Positions 6,916-18,300 are shown, counted from the first letter of the stretch. The stretch: 22,633 nucleotides of DNA from Roseivirga sp. UBA6061 (GCA_002427745.1 DIYF01000011.1:1-22633), one strand, 5' to 3'. Notes: a model not told the origin generated them from the letters alone. Numbers and translations are program-made.

Positions 6916-8448
6916 CTATTTCAACCGGAAACCAAATCTGAAAACCCACTTTGGATTAGGGCTGCTGGCCTGGTGCAGAAAGTCGTACTGGAGGGTGACA
7001 TACCCCCCGATTTTTCTTAAGAAAGGCTGTTCATTTCTCAGTCCCAGGAGCCCTGACTGGCTCCATTGGCGAGCCAGACCTTCCACAGCCTGCTCTGTAC
7101 GTGGCAGGGCGTAATTCAGCTCATAATTTCCCTGGATGCCAATAGAACGCCATAGTCTGTGGTGATAAAAGGATTTGATATTGAAAAGGTCTGTTACCGT
7201 ACCGGGTCTGGCTCCTTTCTCCAGCTTAAACCTATAAGCACCTCCTACTCCGATTTCGGATTTTGGTGTGAGCAAATAAGCTACCTCAAGACCGGCATCC
7301 AGTGTCAGAGGCTTCTGTCGATTCACCTGTAAATTGCTACCGAAAATCAGTCTGTCCTTAAACGGGACTCCCTTGAGTGGGTTAGGAGGTCTTTTCGGAG
7401 CTTTGGTTATATCATCCAGGCTGCCATATTTCTTTTTATACTCGGCTAGTTTTTGATGTCCTTCTCTAAGGCGTTTCACCAGAGCATCAGGCCCTTCTTC
7501 TTCCAGGAGTTTATTAAATCGTTCTTTGATGAGCTTATTAACATGCTCTGTACTTTGAAAACCTTTTTCGAGCGTGGTTTCCACTTCGGTCATTTTAGCG
7601 GCCGGATCAATGGCCGGTTTCTCTACATATTCCGCCAGACCCTGAACTTCTTCCAGCTTTAAGATTTCATGTTCCAGAGTTTTATCCCAGTCTACAAGTT
7701 CCTCCTTATACCCATCCAACGTAGACTGATACTCTCCCACCTCCAATTGAATAGCTGCCACATCGGCATTAAGTGGTTCCAGGTACTTCCTGATAGTAGC
7801 AGAATCCAGTTTCATTCCTTTCATCTGAGATTTAAGTGCTTCTACATCCTGAAGGTCATACTCAATATCAGCCAGCTCCAGCATCGATTCCTGCAGCTTC
7901 CCTTTCATTTTCGGATCCCCTTTGGTCAAATCAGATCCCACCTTGAGTTTTCTTTTCAATACATCAATCTCCTTGCTCACACCGGACATGGCTCCGGTAG
8001 TATCAATGCCGGGACGCTTATTTTTCAGTTGTTGCAGCTGATCCAGCTTTTTCCCCACTTCCGGATTTTGTGATTTTACCCGTTGCTTCAGTTTATCCAC
8101 TTCGGATTTCACCTTTTGCCTGACCAATGAGCTATCACCTCGTGGTACCCTGGCTTTTAAGGCTTCAAGCTGACCCATATTGCCTGCTTGAAGGCTATCC
8201 GGTATTTCTACGTCAGGTAAGGTCAAGTCTCCTGCCAGATTCCGATCTCTCAGGAGAGAATCAGCTCCCTGTTTTCGAAGAAATTTCTCCAGTTTTGCCG
8301 TTTTCTTCTTTAGAGAGTTATTGAGCTTCTTCAGCTTTTTCTGGTACTGCCTCACTTCTTTTTTAGAGAGTTCAGGGCGTGTGGCTTCCTGAGCCGAGAG
8401 GCCGGATACGAGCAATAGGGCCCAAAAAAGGAGTATGACTTTTTTCAT
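6916..8448 (-). CDS. Exported coiled-coil protein with C-terminal beta-barrel-like domain
   Basis: This 510-residue protein has a signal peptide (MKKVILLFWALLLVSGLSAQ). A highly charged Lys/Glu/Leu-rich region (about 25-345) with heptad-like spacing follows and is probably one or more long helices. Residues about 360-510 are then Gly/aromatic-rich with alternating beta strands (LTLDAGLEVAYLL, EIGVGGAYRFKLEKG, GIQGNYELNYAL, GGYVTLQYDFLHQ, WVFRFGFRLK). That pattern, ending in an aromatic strand, suggests an outer-membrane barrel with a periplasmic or surface coiled coil. I do not recognise the family. An in-frame GTG at 8460 adds four residues, but the ATG at 8448 gives a cleaner signal peptide. 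It lies downstream of and parallel to the RHS locus, separated by 376-388 bp and a strong hairpin, so it is probably a separate transcript. Confidence 0.82.
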   Translation of the reverse strand: MKKVILLFWALLLVSGLSAQEATRPELSKKEVRQYQKKLKKLNNSLKKKTAKLEKFLRKQGADSLLRDRNLAGDLTLPDVEIPDSLQAGNMGQLEALKARVPRGDSSLVRQKVKSEVDKLKQRVKSQNPEVGKKLDQLQQLKNKRPGIDTTGAMSGVSKEIDVLKRKLKVGSDLTKGDPKMKGKLQESMLELADIEYDLQDVEALKSQMKGMKLDSATIRKYLEPLNADVAAIQLEVGEYQSTLDGYKEELVDWDKTLEHEILKLEEVQGLAEYVEKPAIDPAAKMTEVETTLEKGFQSTEHVNKLIKERFNKLLEEEGPDALVKRLREGHQKLAEYKKKYGSLDDITKAPKRPPNPLKGVPFKDRLIFGSNLQVNRQKPLTLDAGLEVAYLLTPKSEIGVGGAYRFKLEKGARPGTVTDLFNIKSFYHHRLWRSIGIQGNYELNYALPRTEQAVEGLARQWSQSGLLGLRNEQPFLRKIGGYVTLQYDFLHQASSPNPKWVFRFGFRLK

Positions 8449-8460
8449 AGATGATCGCAC

Positions 8461-8836
8461 TAGCTAAGCGCTTTCTACTTAGTGTCCATTGCATCTGAGA
8501 GGTGAGCAGTATAAGAAAACTATTTCAGGACGAGTCAGCTTTAAACAATACGAGATATATCGAATGATCGATATATCTCGCATTGTTTTCACTTCAGACG
8601 TTAATGATAGAATAACTTCTATCAATTAAATCGCTGTTTCTTATTCGCGTTGCAAGCATTGAGTTAAGGTTCTCGACATTTCGTTTCTGCAATGCTCAAA
8701 AGAGGGTAGGGTGGGAAAGAGTTTGAAGCCTACAGCTTCTGGTTCTCTCTCGTTACACGCATTAAATTTTCGTCCTTACCCCCCTCCATCACATTCGCTT
8801 GGATTAAAGAGTTTCTAAGAAGAAAGATTGAAATAT
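8461..8836. other. 376-bp intergenic region between the RHS locus and the coiled-coil gene
   Basis: No convincing gene was found. It holds the long hairpin at 8543-8588; a second perfect 8-bp stem TGATAGAA / TTCTATCA with loop TAAC at 8605-8624; and small inverted repeats AGCATTG / CAATGCT (8655-8661, 8690-8696) and GAAGC / GCTTC (8725-8729, 8735-8739). The 8640-8820 part is not AT-rich like the gene to its right and contains a G-run and a C-run. Its origin is unclear. Confidence 0.6.
8543..8588 (-). terminator. Long hairpin, probable terminator of the RHS locus
   Basis: Two 21-nt arms (8543-8563 and 8568-8588) pair with one mismatch around a 4-nt ATGA loop. The inner part GAGATATATCGA / TCGATATATCTC is perfect. 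Flanks are T-rich on both strands (ATTGTTTT on plus, ATTGTTTAAA on minus), so it could stop transcription either way. Its place about 250 bp after the last RHS-locus gene fits a minus-strand terminator. The stem is unusually long and AT-rich for one. Confidence 0.55.
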
Positions 8837-9379
8837 CTATTCTTCAATTTGATCATTGCGTTTTACTTTCAAAAAGTCAAAAACTACACCCTTCGCTTTC
8901 AAAGCTTTTATTATTAGTCTAACAATTAGAATACAGGAGAGAAAATATACTATGTACAACCCTGCAGAAAAGAAATTCGAAGTACAGTTTCGATAAGAAT
9001 CAAATGATAAAAGAATAGACTGCCTAGATTGAAGACTCACAACCTCGAGCTTTCTAGAACCGGAGTCTGGAGATACTCCAACTTTCAATTCATCTCCTCT
9101 TTTCAAATTTAAAGTCTTTTCTAACTCTAGGTTTAGAAAGGCACACTTACGAAGAGAAAAAACATCATCTCTTCCAATTATTTTGAAATCAATAAACTTA
9201 TAATCCATTTCTCCTCCTTGTGACTTAACAGTCATCGCTTCTTTTAACCTCCCACTATAATGAATAACACTTTCTTGGTTGATTCCAGAATCATTGAAAA
9301 TCGAATAAAATGTTACTGCCATGAATAAAAGTATGCCTTTAAACAGACTCCCATCGACTGAGTCAAACTTTATTTCCAT
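8837..9379 (-). CDS. Small two-TM protein, putative immunity protein of the RHS C-terminal module
   Basis: This 180-residue protein has a hydrophobic helix near the N-terminus (about 12-29, LFKGILLFMAVTFYSIF), a middle domain of about 105 residues, and a second helix (about 136-158, FFSAGLYIVYFLSCILIV) followed by a Lys-rich tail. The positive residues flank the outer ends of both helices, so the middle domain is probably periplasmic. That domain has beta-strand character with a 'LKRGDELKVGVSPDSG' turn, vaguely like DUF3592-type proteins, but I do not recognise the family. Its ATG is 8 bp after the RHS stop. Hand-counted GC is about 33% (118/360 at 8821-9180), against 45% in the RHS body. Position directly after a variable RHS tail and the foreign base composition are the typical marks of an immunity gene. 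The assignment rests on context only. Confidence 0.7.
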   Translation of the reverse strand: MEIKFDSVDGSLFKGILLFMAVTFYSIFNDSGINQESVIHYSGRLKEAMTVKSQGGEMDYKFIDFKIIGRDDVFSLRKCAFLNLELEKTLNLKRGDELKVGVSPDSGSRKLEVVSLQSRQSILLSFDSYRNCTSNFFSAGLYIVYFLSCILIVRLIIKALKAKGVVFDFLKVKRNDQIEE

Positions 9380-9387
9380 AACAAATA

Positions 9388-12300
9388 TTAATTCTCGGCT
9401 CTATTCTTCTCTTTCTCTCGATCGATTGCTTTATACAAATACTCTTTCATTAGTTTCCTGAATTCCTTTTTTGAAACATCTAAAAACAACTTTTGATCAT
9501 CAAAGGCTTCTTTTCCTATTTTATTCTTAAGCTTATCAAAGACCTTATCCGCAGTCTGTCTAATTCCGAATTCCAAGGCTATATCTATAGCCTCCTTATC
9601 TGTATCAAAGCCATCATTACCTGTGAAATCAATGATTGAAGATAGGAGGTTTTTCCAGATCTTGGTATCAACCACACCAGAGATAACGACATTAGCTAAA
9701 TCTACTTCTCCGATATCTCCTTTCACTATAAGTTGCGAAATAAAATCGAGTGTAGCTTTACCTAGCATTTCCTCAAACTTGACCAAGGTAAAGGTTCCAA
9801 ACTTTTCAATTAGATAAGCTGCACCCCCATGTTCGAGTATCACTGCCAAACCAAGACTTCCTCCAACAATCGCCACCGTTCCCACAGTAAAGTCTCTTAC
9901 CTGTTCGGCATTAGCACCTATTGTGTGAGGGTCAAATGCTTGCCACATTTTCCTGGTACTGTTGTACCAATAGTACTTTGAAGCCCCCTCCGAATAGTCT
10001 TGCATGACAATCAACGGTTGGAAGTATTCTCCGTCTCCATTTCTACCCTCAGTTGTATAAAATATGGTCTTTTTAGGGTATCGGTTCCCTAACCTTGCTT
10101 TAATCTTAGGCTGTTTAACCCAATACAATTCTGACTTTGAGGGTTCTAATCCATCAAGATCAATAAAGCTGACAGGAGAGTTGCCGGCAAACTGATAAGG
10201 CGTGTACCAGGGATAAGAATCGGCCAATGGGTCAACGCTCAGGAATTTTGCGATTGCCGGATTGTAAATTCTAAACCCATAGTCGTAATGGTTAAGACCA
10301 AACTCGCCTTCACTATCCTTTTCTTTAGCATTGAAGCCATAACGATAAGTCTCCAATTGTGGGTCGGTAATGAGCACTTCATGGGTAACCCTAAAATCAT
10401 CAAAGAAGACCTCGGTAGCTTGTTCACTTTCATCACTCAGGTAGACAAATAAATAGCCATCCTCTACAGGTATAAACTCAAGTTCAAGGTGTTGAAATGC
10501 ATCAGGGTCAGCCGAGTTATCTTCCAACGGAGCATAACCACCTGTTACCAATGTGTAATTCTCGTCCAGGAACACATAGTTTAAATAGGCTCTGACACCA
10601 CCCGGTGTGCCGTTATAGGCGAAAATCGAACCTGACCCAAATTCGGACTCCAATGTATTGGCCACACCAGGCTCCATTTCTCCCGCAGGAAGCCCAAAAC
10701 CTGTCAACAAAGCACTCGCCAGATTATCCATAACGGTCACAGGCTCGTCATTGGCAGAAGTCAGATACTTACCAAATACTTCCATACTTATTTTATCTCC
10801 TGCTTGAACTGTCAACTGTTTACCCAGACCGATAATCTTACCCTCAGCACTGCTTAAACGCTGCGCCTTGTCATAAGTACCTGTTGGCTCGGTATGGTTA
10901 TAATCATTGGAAGTTACTATCTGAACATTGTCACGATTATTGAAAAATGCCTGCTCGAATGTAGTATTATCGGTCTCAAAGGTGGCCAGATACTCCACAT
11001 CTTCCCAAGCCACAGGTGTACGATCCATACCAAAGGGGTAATAATCCAAACTACTCACTATTGTAGGTATAAAACCCTCTTCACCTTCAGGAGCCTTTTG
11101 CTTAATATCACTTATTGTTGCCCTGACATTACCCAGCTGATCGCTAAGTTCATAGAGTTTATTGTCCAAGGTTCTTGTATACACATTACCTGCTGTTTCT
11201 ATATTACCACTAATGGTAAAGGCTTGTCCTCCATTGTCGAAGCCGGGTAACAGCTTAAATGATCCGCCAGGTGCCAAATAGTAGTTGGATACTCCTTCCC
11301 ATTCGGACAATTCGTAGTTCCCATCTATCGTCACATAGCTGTCCGGCACTACAACTTCAGTTATATCACCTGGTCTGTGCATCCCAATACGTCCTGTACC
11401 ATATAAGGGTACCTCAAATAGTGGCACGTCATCTTCAACCTGGCTTCCGATCCCTCGATATATGGCCATAACATTGCCACTTGCATCACGCACATAGTAA
11501 TCAGTAGTAACATTGCCGCCTGGATCGGTATTTTGTTTCACAACTCTGTTTCCAGCAGCATCATAGGTAAAACTGGTACGAGCCCCACTGGTATTTACCG
11601 TGGCATTTACCTTACCGTAAACAGTCCAGTCTATCTCTGTTCCTGTACCAAAATCTTCAATAAGGTTACCCAGAGCGTCATACTGGTAACTATTCTCTCC
11701 CTCTATATCACCGGGATGTTTCTCTGTGGCCACAGTACTCTCATCAGAAACAGAAGTCAGGCGATTCTTCCCTGCTTCCATATTATAAAGCAGTTGATCC
11801 ATACGTTCTCCATCAAGATCGTCCCTGTTCAATGTCAACAGGTTACCATTACCATCATAGGTATAATTGGTAGCGAATGATTTTCTCTGAAAGAAATCAT
11901 CCATAGTGACCTGTCCCTGATCGTTTACTTCTTTTCTGTGCACATTGAAGGTACTGCTCTTGATACGATCCAGAATGTCGTAAGAATACTGCATACCCGA
12001 GCGGGTCCATACACCGGTTTTGTTCTGATTTGCATTTTCCCAGGCACTGATATTACCATTATAAAGGTCACGTTTTACATCTGGGCCTCCTGCAGAAGGC
12101 AGGGCAGCAAGCCTACCGATACCACCACTACTATGAATATAATCACCACTGTAATAATGCAAGATCATGGCAAATGCATCACGAGTGACGGAGCTCTGAA
12201 CTTCCATCGGAGAAGCCGGGTCATTAATAGCTTTTAACCAGCCGTTAATTGTGTACAAATAATCCATTTTCTGTACAACATCCTGTCCGAAATCCATCTG

Positions 12301-15300
12301 TTTCAGAGGTCCATGGTCATGATAGCTATAGGTGGCATCTCTATCCCATATAATACCATCTGAGGAGGTCACCACACCTGTGATACGATTGTCCTGATCA
12401 TACTCGTAACGGTGATAGAATCGATCCTGACCATTTTTATTATAAGCCACCATCAGCACATTCCCACTAAGTATATCATATTGATAATCAATGGTTTTCT
12501 GTCCCAAACCAGGTATATCCTGAACTACCCACTCTAAATTACCGTGAGGATCATAATTATAGATTGTGACAGTTCTATCATTGTTGTCCGGATCATCTAC
12601 TCCATTCTGATCTAAGTAGGTATAGCTGATTCTATTGCGCAGAAAAGCACTTTGATTATATCCGGCTGGTAAATCTCCGTCATACGGCAGGTTGTAAACG
12701 GTTCTGGTAACCTCAGTACCTGACGCAGGCCATGAGAGATTGTTACGGTCAGTAACAGCTATACTACTAAAATCACCAGTGGCCAATCCGGTTTCAACAA
12801 CCCTTCCAAGATTGTCATAATGAACGTATTTGTAAGTACCGTCAATAGCCTGCTGGGCATTTTGCGAAAAACGTAGCTGCCCAATATCGTTGTAAATAAA
12901 GCTGGTATTACCTGTATCAGGGGTTTGTTGTGAAACACGCTGTCCCAAGCTGTTGTACTGATAAGTAGTTCTGAAGGTATGAGCTGGCAGTGAGCTCTTG
13001 GCAGTTTCCAATGAAGACGGATCGTGCACATCCAATTGAACAACTCCTTCCGGTGGTACCGTACTGATCAGGTTACCTAAACGATCGTAGTAATACAGGG
13101 TATAGTGATGTAAATCAATTGAGTAGCTCACTGTGAATTCGTCACTAAAAAGCTCAGGGTCTACGCAACGTGAGTCATATGATTCCTTAAAAGCTGTTTG
13201 CTTATTATAGGTCAGAGCGAGTCTTTGTGTCTCAATTTTTTGAAGTATCTCGTCCATGGTAAATGCACGACACAGGTCTGGCAGTTGAGGGTCAAAGGCA
13301 ATGATATCATCTCCCGGAAGATCAAATGACCTCTCAGTCGTCCATTTGAAACAGAATCGTGGATCCTCAACCCGCGTATTACCGGTGGGAGACGCTGTAG
13401 TTATACCACAAAGGAATCCGGAAGCATGGGCCGGAGCCAGCCAGCCACCCGCGCTGATATCAACCTCGTTAATCTCAGAGATAGATTTAGAAGTACCGAT
13501 ATAGAGCTTGCTGGCACCCTGAAAATATGCATCAGTAACATTGACAAATTTACTCGGTGAAAGATCAAAATCCGTTGAGAACGAGTAGTCATTCAGATTG
13601 ATGATCACAGAATTCACACCTCCGTTGACAATACTATTACTGTAAACTGCCAGTTCGTCTCCGGCCAAAGGCCACAAAGAAATAGAGCCCAAAGCAGGCA
13701 AACCGGTAAGTGCATGTTGCGTCACCAGTAATGGCGAGTATACCGCCCGAACATCCAGTTCGGTACCTTGATTGCTAACAATAAGAACATGATTTGTTCT
13801 GGCGAGAATCTTTGTAAAGCCCGTAGCTCCTGCAGGAAGCGTGTATACCCAGCTAAAATCACCATTTACATCGTATCTCACTACCACTCCGGTAGTCGTA
13901 TTAGCAGGAAGTGTGGCCACGGTTTGCCCGCTTACTGTCAGCGGAACGGTACTGGCAGTCGTTGTAAACTCATTATAAAAATAAGTGTTACCGGAAGGGT
14001 CCAGGGTTATTTCTCCATTCTTGCCGGTAGCCTGCCCCACACCTGACTGAGACAGTGTTTCAGAAACCCAGAGAACAGTACCATCAGGAGCTATTTTTTC
14101 GATAGAAACCGGAAGCTTGTCACTTCTCAAAACATAGGCATTACCATCTGTATCCAATGTATTAAAGTTGGTACCTGAAGTGTCATATCTTCTGAACCAA
14201 CGCGCAGCTCCGGCTCCTGTAAGTGTTGCCGCAATAGCATTTGACACAAAGTCATTACTGCAGGAAGCTTCTGAAGTTTTACTGGTTGTGCTAAATTCAA
14301 GTACCTGATTATTATTCTGATCGAAGAGTTTCCATGTTTCGGACTCTGCCACCAGGTCGTCACGGCTGAATACATTTACCACAAAGGATACGTCTCCATT
14401 CTCATTGATACTCAATGACAAGTCACCTGGCAAGACGGGAATGTTGGCAGGCTCAAATCCAGGTAATGTGCTTGGAGCCGGAACAGAAGGAGGTGTCTGA
14501 TAAAAAATCTGGTCCTGAAGTTCGAAAGTGTATTGTTTATGCCACTGGTAGACACCATCAGCATCAAACTTGACCACAGCAAAAGCTCCCTCTCCATAGG
14601 AATCATTGATCACAACGCCATTGTTAAGGGTGTAATATAATTCACCGTAGCGAGGCACCAATACAGCATAAATATTCCCGGTTTCATCGAAGGTAGACAT
14701 TACCTGCTGTTCAATGCTACAGTTGGGATCAAGGTCATTGACCATCCACAGCTGGGTAAAAGCACTGGGGCCTTCAACACTCAGGTCAGTATCGACCTGA
14801 TCATAGCCACTTGTACAGGAAGCCCCTGAAGTATTAAGGTTCAATTCAAAGTCATAATTAAACACTTGCTCGACTTTGAGTATATCTGCTTCGCTCATCT
14901 CTACCGGATCTCCATTCCCATCTGTCAATGTGAGGTTGCAATAATTTGCCTGACAGTTGGCAACCAGGGCATCTACCATGGTCTGAATCTCACATTCTGA
15001 ATAGTCGAATACATCACTATTGAGTTCCGAATCATATATAGCTATATAGCTTCCTGCCACATCGCTTTCCACCACACGATAATGCTGGATACGATAGCTT
15101 GCATTTTCTTTGATTAACTCCTCAATAACCGCTTGTCTGAATTCCTCGGAGCGATCAAGACACCAACCGTTACAGGTATTAATGGCGTTTGTTCTATCCA
15201 ATTGACCTTGCAAATTACTGTCTAGTTCAACGTCATCATTAGCATAGACTTTATAACGATCACAGGCACTCAAGCCATCAAAATCTCCTACAGTCAGGGT

Positions 15301-18300
15301 AGCCGGGTCTACTCCAGCCAGACTTGCGGTATAGGCTATTTTATCAGGGTTATCCACATCGTGCAAATACACCAACCTGTGGGCTTCCAGTTTTAAATCA
15401 GGATAGGTCGCTGAAGATGGAAACGAGTTACCATCCAATGTGCCATAGGCCAGGTCTTTTACCATATAGGTAGGTGAACCATCCGTAGCCGGTGCGCAAG
15501 GGTCTGACGAGTCTTCCGGTTTACGGCTATCCAGCAAAACCTCTAACCCTACAAGGAATCTGTTGATCAGACTTTTCTCGAAAGACTCAGGAGCATATGG
15601 GTTACCAAATGCATCCACGCTGCCCACTGACTCTGTCATGATCTTATAAATAGCAACCTGCTCTTTCCAGGCACTCCACACATCTTCACAGGAAAGTCTG
15701 TCACTGTTATCTGCCAATAAGCTTTGGATCATCTGGTCCAACTCACCCGCAGCATAATAAAACACGTACTGAGTTTCATCGGGATCTCTGCTCTGATTCA
15801 TACTCAATACCTCCTCGTCATATTTCTTCTGAAGGTCGACAAAGTAGGCAAAAGGCAATACACCATTAACCGGAGTACCAAAGTCCTCACCTTTTTCAGT
15901 CCAGTAGGTCTGAAAATAGGCTTCCCAAAGCATTCCATCAATTCTACACTGAGGATCGGGCATTTCTTCACAGTCTTCTACTCTGGGAATGAAGATATAC
16001 TCGGTGCACTGCTCAGCCCCGCTCCCGACCACAATTGGCACTGCATACTCTCCGTCTACCAACTCCAGATTATATCCTGTTCCTTCGAGTCTGTCATAAA
16101 GCGCCTGAACGTCTCCGGAACTAATCTCTGTCTGTAAATCGGCAATCAGGGCATCTACAGCGTCTTTATAGGCAACTTCAATATTTCTTAAATAAAGATC
16201 CAGATAGTATATATCCTCACCCGGATTTTCAGGATCGTCCGTTTTTTGATGGGTTGAAATCCTTCTTTCCAATACATAATTCACCTCTGGCTGCAATGGA
16301 TCAGTCTCAATAGGCGCAGGTATATCTACCCTTGCATTAGCCCCACAATCCACCGGGTTGATAATATGCGTACCCAGTTCAACAGGCGGCACAGATGGAT
16401 CATCCTGATTATGTAAGAGAAATTCGATTTTATAGTCACAGGTAGTACATAAAATACCACACAAGGCATCTACTGTAGCCGGAGTAATACCATAATTGAT
16501 AGTGACTACTTTTTCTGAGGTAAAGAACAGTGGTTTTTGGCTGCTTACCTGATAGGTTCCTGTTCGGGTATTACCTTCAACTTTTCCTATAATGGTACGC
16601 GGACCATCACCGTTTTCGATTGTATTGCTACTTAATGGATCCAGTGATGCTGCTACTGCTCCTGCATCGATGGCGGTAGCAATTACTTTACCTGACTTAT
16701 CCTGATAGGTAACACTACCCACATTATTGGCATCATAAGTAATAATCTTATGGACGTTGGTTGCATCGGGTGATTCTTGACCAAAAATGGTCACCAGCTC
16801 TCCTTCTTCTACACTGCTATAATAGGTTCTTATAGTCCTTCTATCCGCCTGCTCTGGCGTAAGCGCATGAGTGGCACCAACCCCACCCTGCTCTCTTAAC
16901 CTCCCTGTGTTGTCATTGGTATAGGTATTTCGGGTATAGGGGACTCCTTCTGCACTGGCAACTCCGGCTTTAGTGCCATCATAATATCCCCCAAAAACCT
17001 GGGCGTATAAAGCATTTAGCGGATCTGAATCAAAATCACCCTGGCTGTATGTGCCTACATCATTGGTTAACAGGGCATTTCGGTAAGCAAAAGCAGAAAT
17101 ATCTTGTAAGGGTACAGGCAAAGTGGTAATTGCATCCCTACCGGCATAGTCCTGCATAGTTTGAGTAGCAATGACCTGATCTGTTTCCCCATGCATTTTC
17201 ACCTGCTGTTGAGCTACCTGTCCCAGTCCATTGGCAAAGCCCAGCTGCTCATTGATCTTTGCTCTTTCTGTAAAGTTTCTGGAATAAATAAAATTCTTGT
17301 CCTCCTCAGGTTGTGTAAAATCAAACCGGGCTTCTACCCAGGCCTCATCACTCCAGTTCGCAGGGTTGCTCAAAGCATACTTTGCATTACCAATCAGGCT
17401 ACCAATCGGGCGTACCCGCCAGGCATATGTACCAGAACCTTCAGCAATAGAGATCATCAGATTGGTTTCGGGACTTTCAGAATACATATTGGTGGCACCT
17501 CTCCAATCTGATTCTTCCAATGTATTGGTCAACTGACTACCATATAGTCGCATCATTTGGATCTGATAGCCCGGCACTTCGCTGCAATTATACTCTGCCG
17601 TATTCACTGACCACTCAAAGGTTTGCTCAAATGCCCCTGATAGTTCAGGTACAACCACCAATTCAAGCGGAGCCAGGGCTGCATCTACTTCTGCCACTTC
17701 TTCATAGTAAAACCGAAGAGTTACCTTTTCTGCATCTATATCAGCATGGGTTGAATAACTTCCCGCTACCTGCGTTACCTTTAATGTTCTTACATTTTGG
17801 GCATCAGCACCTCTCAGAGGCAGATAGTATACCTGGAGTGGCTCAAGTTTATTCAAGGACAGGGACACTCCCGTTTCCTCGAAAATCACATTGTCATCTA
17901 CACCCAAAGCCACAATATCTACCTCTATTGAGGCCAATGGGTCTGTACTTTCTGAGAAGTAGTTGTCTGCCCCAAGCGAAAACTTCACAAAGGCATCCAG
18001 ACTTGAAAGTGTGGTACCACAATCGCCATAAATATCTGTACAACTGTTTGTCGTGAGTTCCAACATACCTGAGCCACTGTTATTCGCGATCAATCCGGCA
18101 TTATCGATCGTCACATCACTCACTTTTGGCACTTCCTGGAGTACTATTACTTCAAAGCTGACAGAGCTACTTCCGCAATTTGCGTCAGGGTTCGCTACTG
18201 TTATGGTTTTAGGAAGATCGTCTACATAAGTAAAAGTCAATGCCACTTCTGTATTGGAACCGTTCAAAGCCGACATAGAAACTCCGGCAGGCAAAGTCCA

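Noticed and set aside
8449..8460. GTG start four codons upstream of the coiled-coil gene
   Set aside because: The ATG at 8448 gives a standard MKK-type signal peptide, and neither start has a clear ribosome binding site.
9391..10140. Known nuclease or deaminase toxin domain in the RHS tail
   Set aside because: The few His residues (in PHTIG and EHGG) do not form HNH, and there is no Cys-x-x-Cys/His-Ala-Glu deaminase signature. No named toxin family can be supported.
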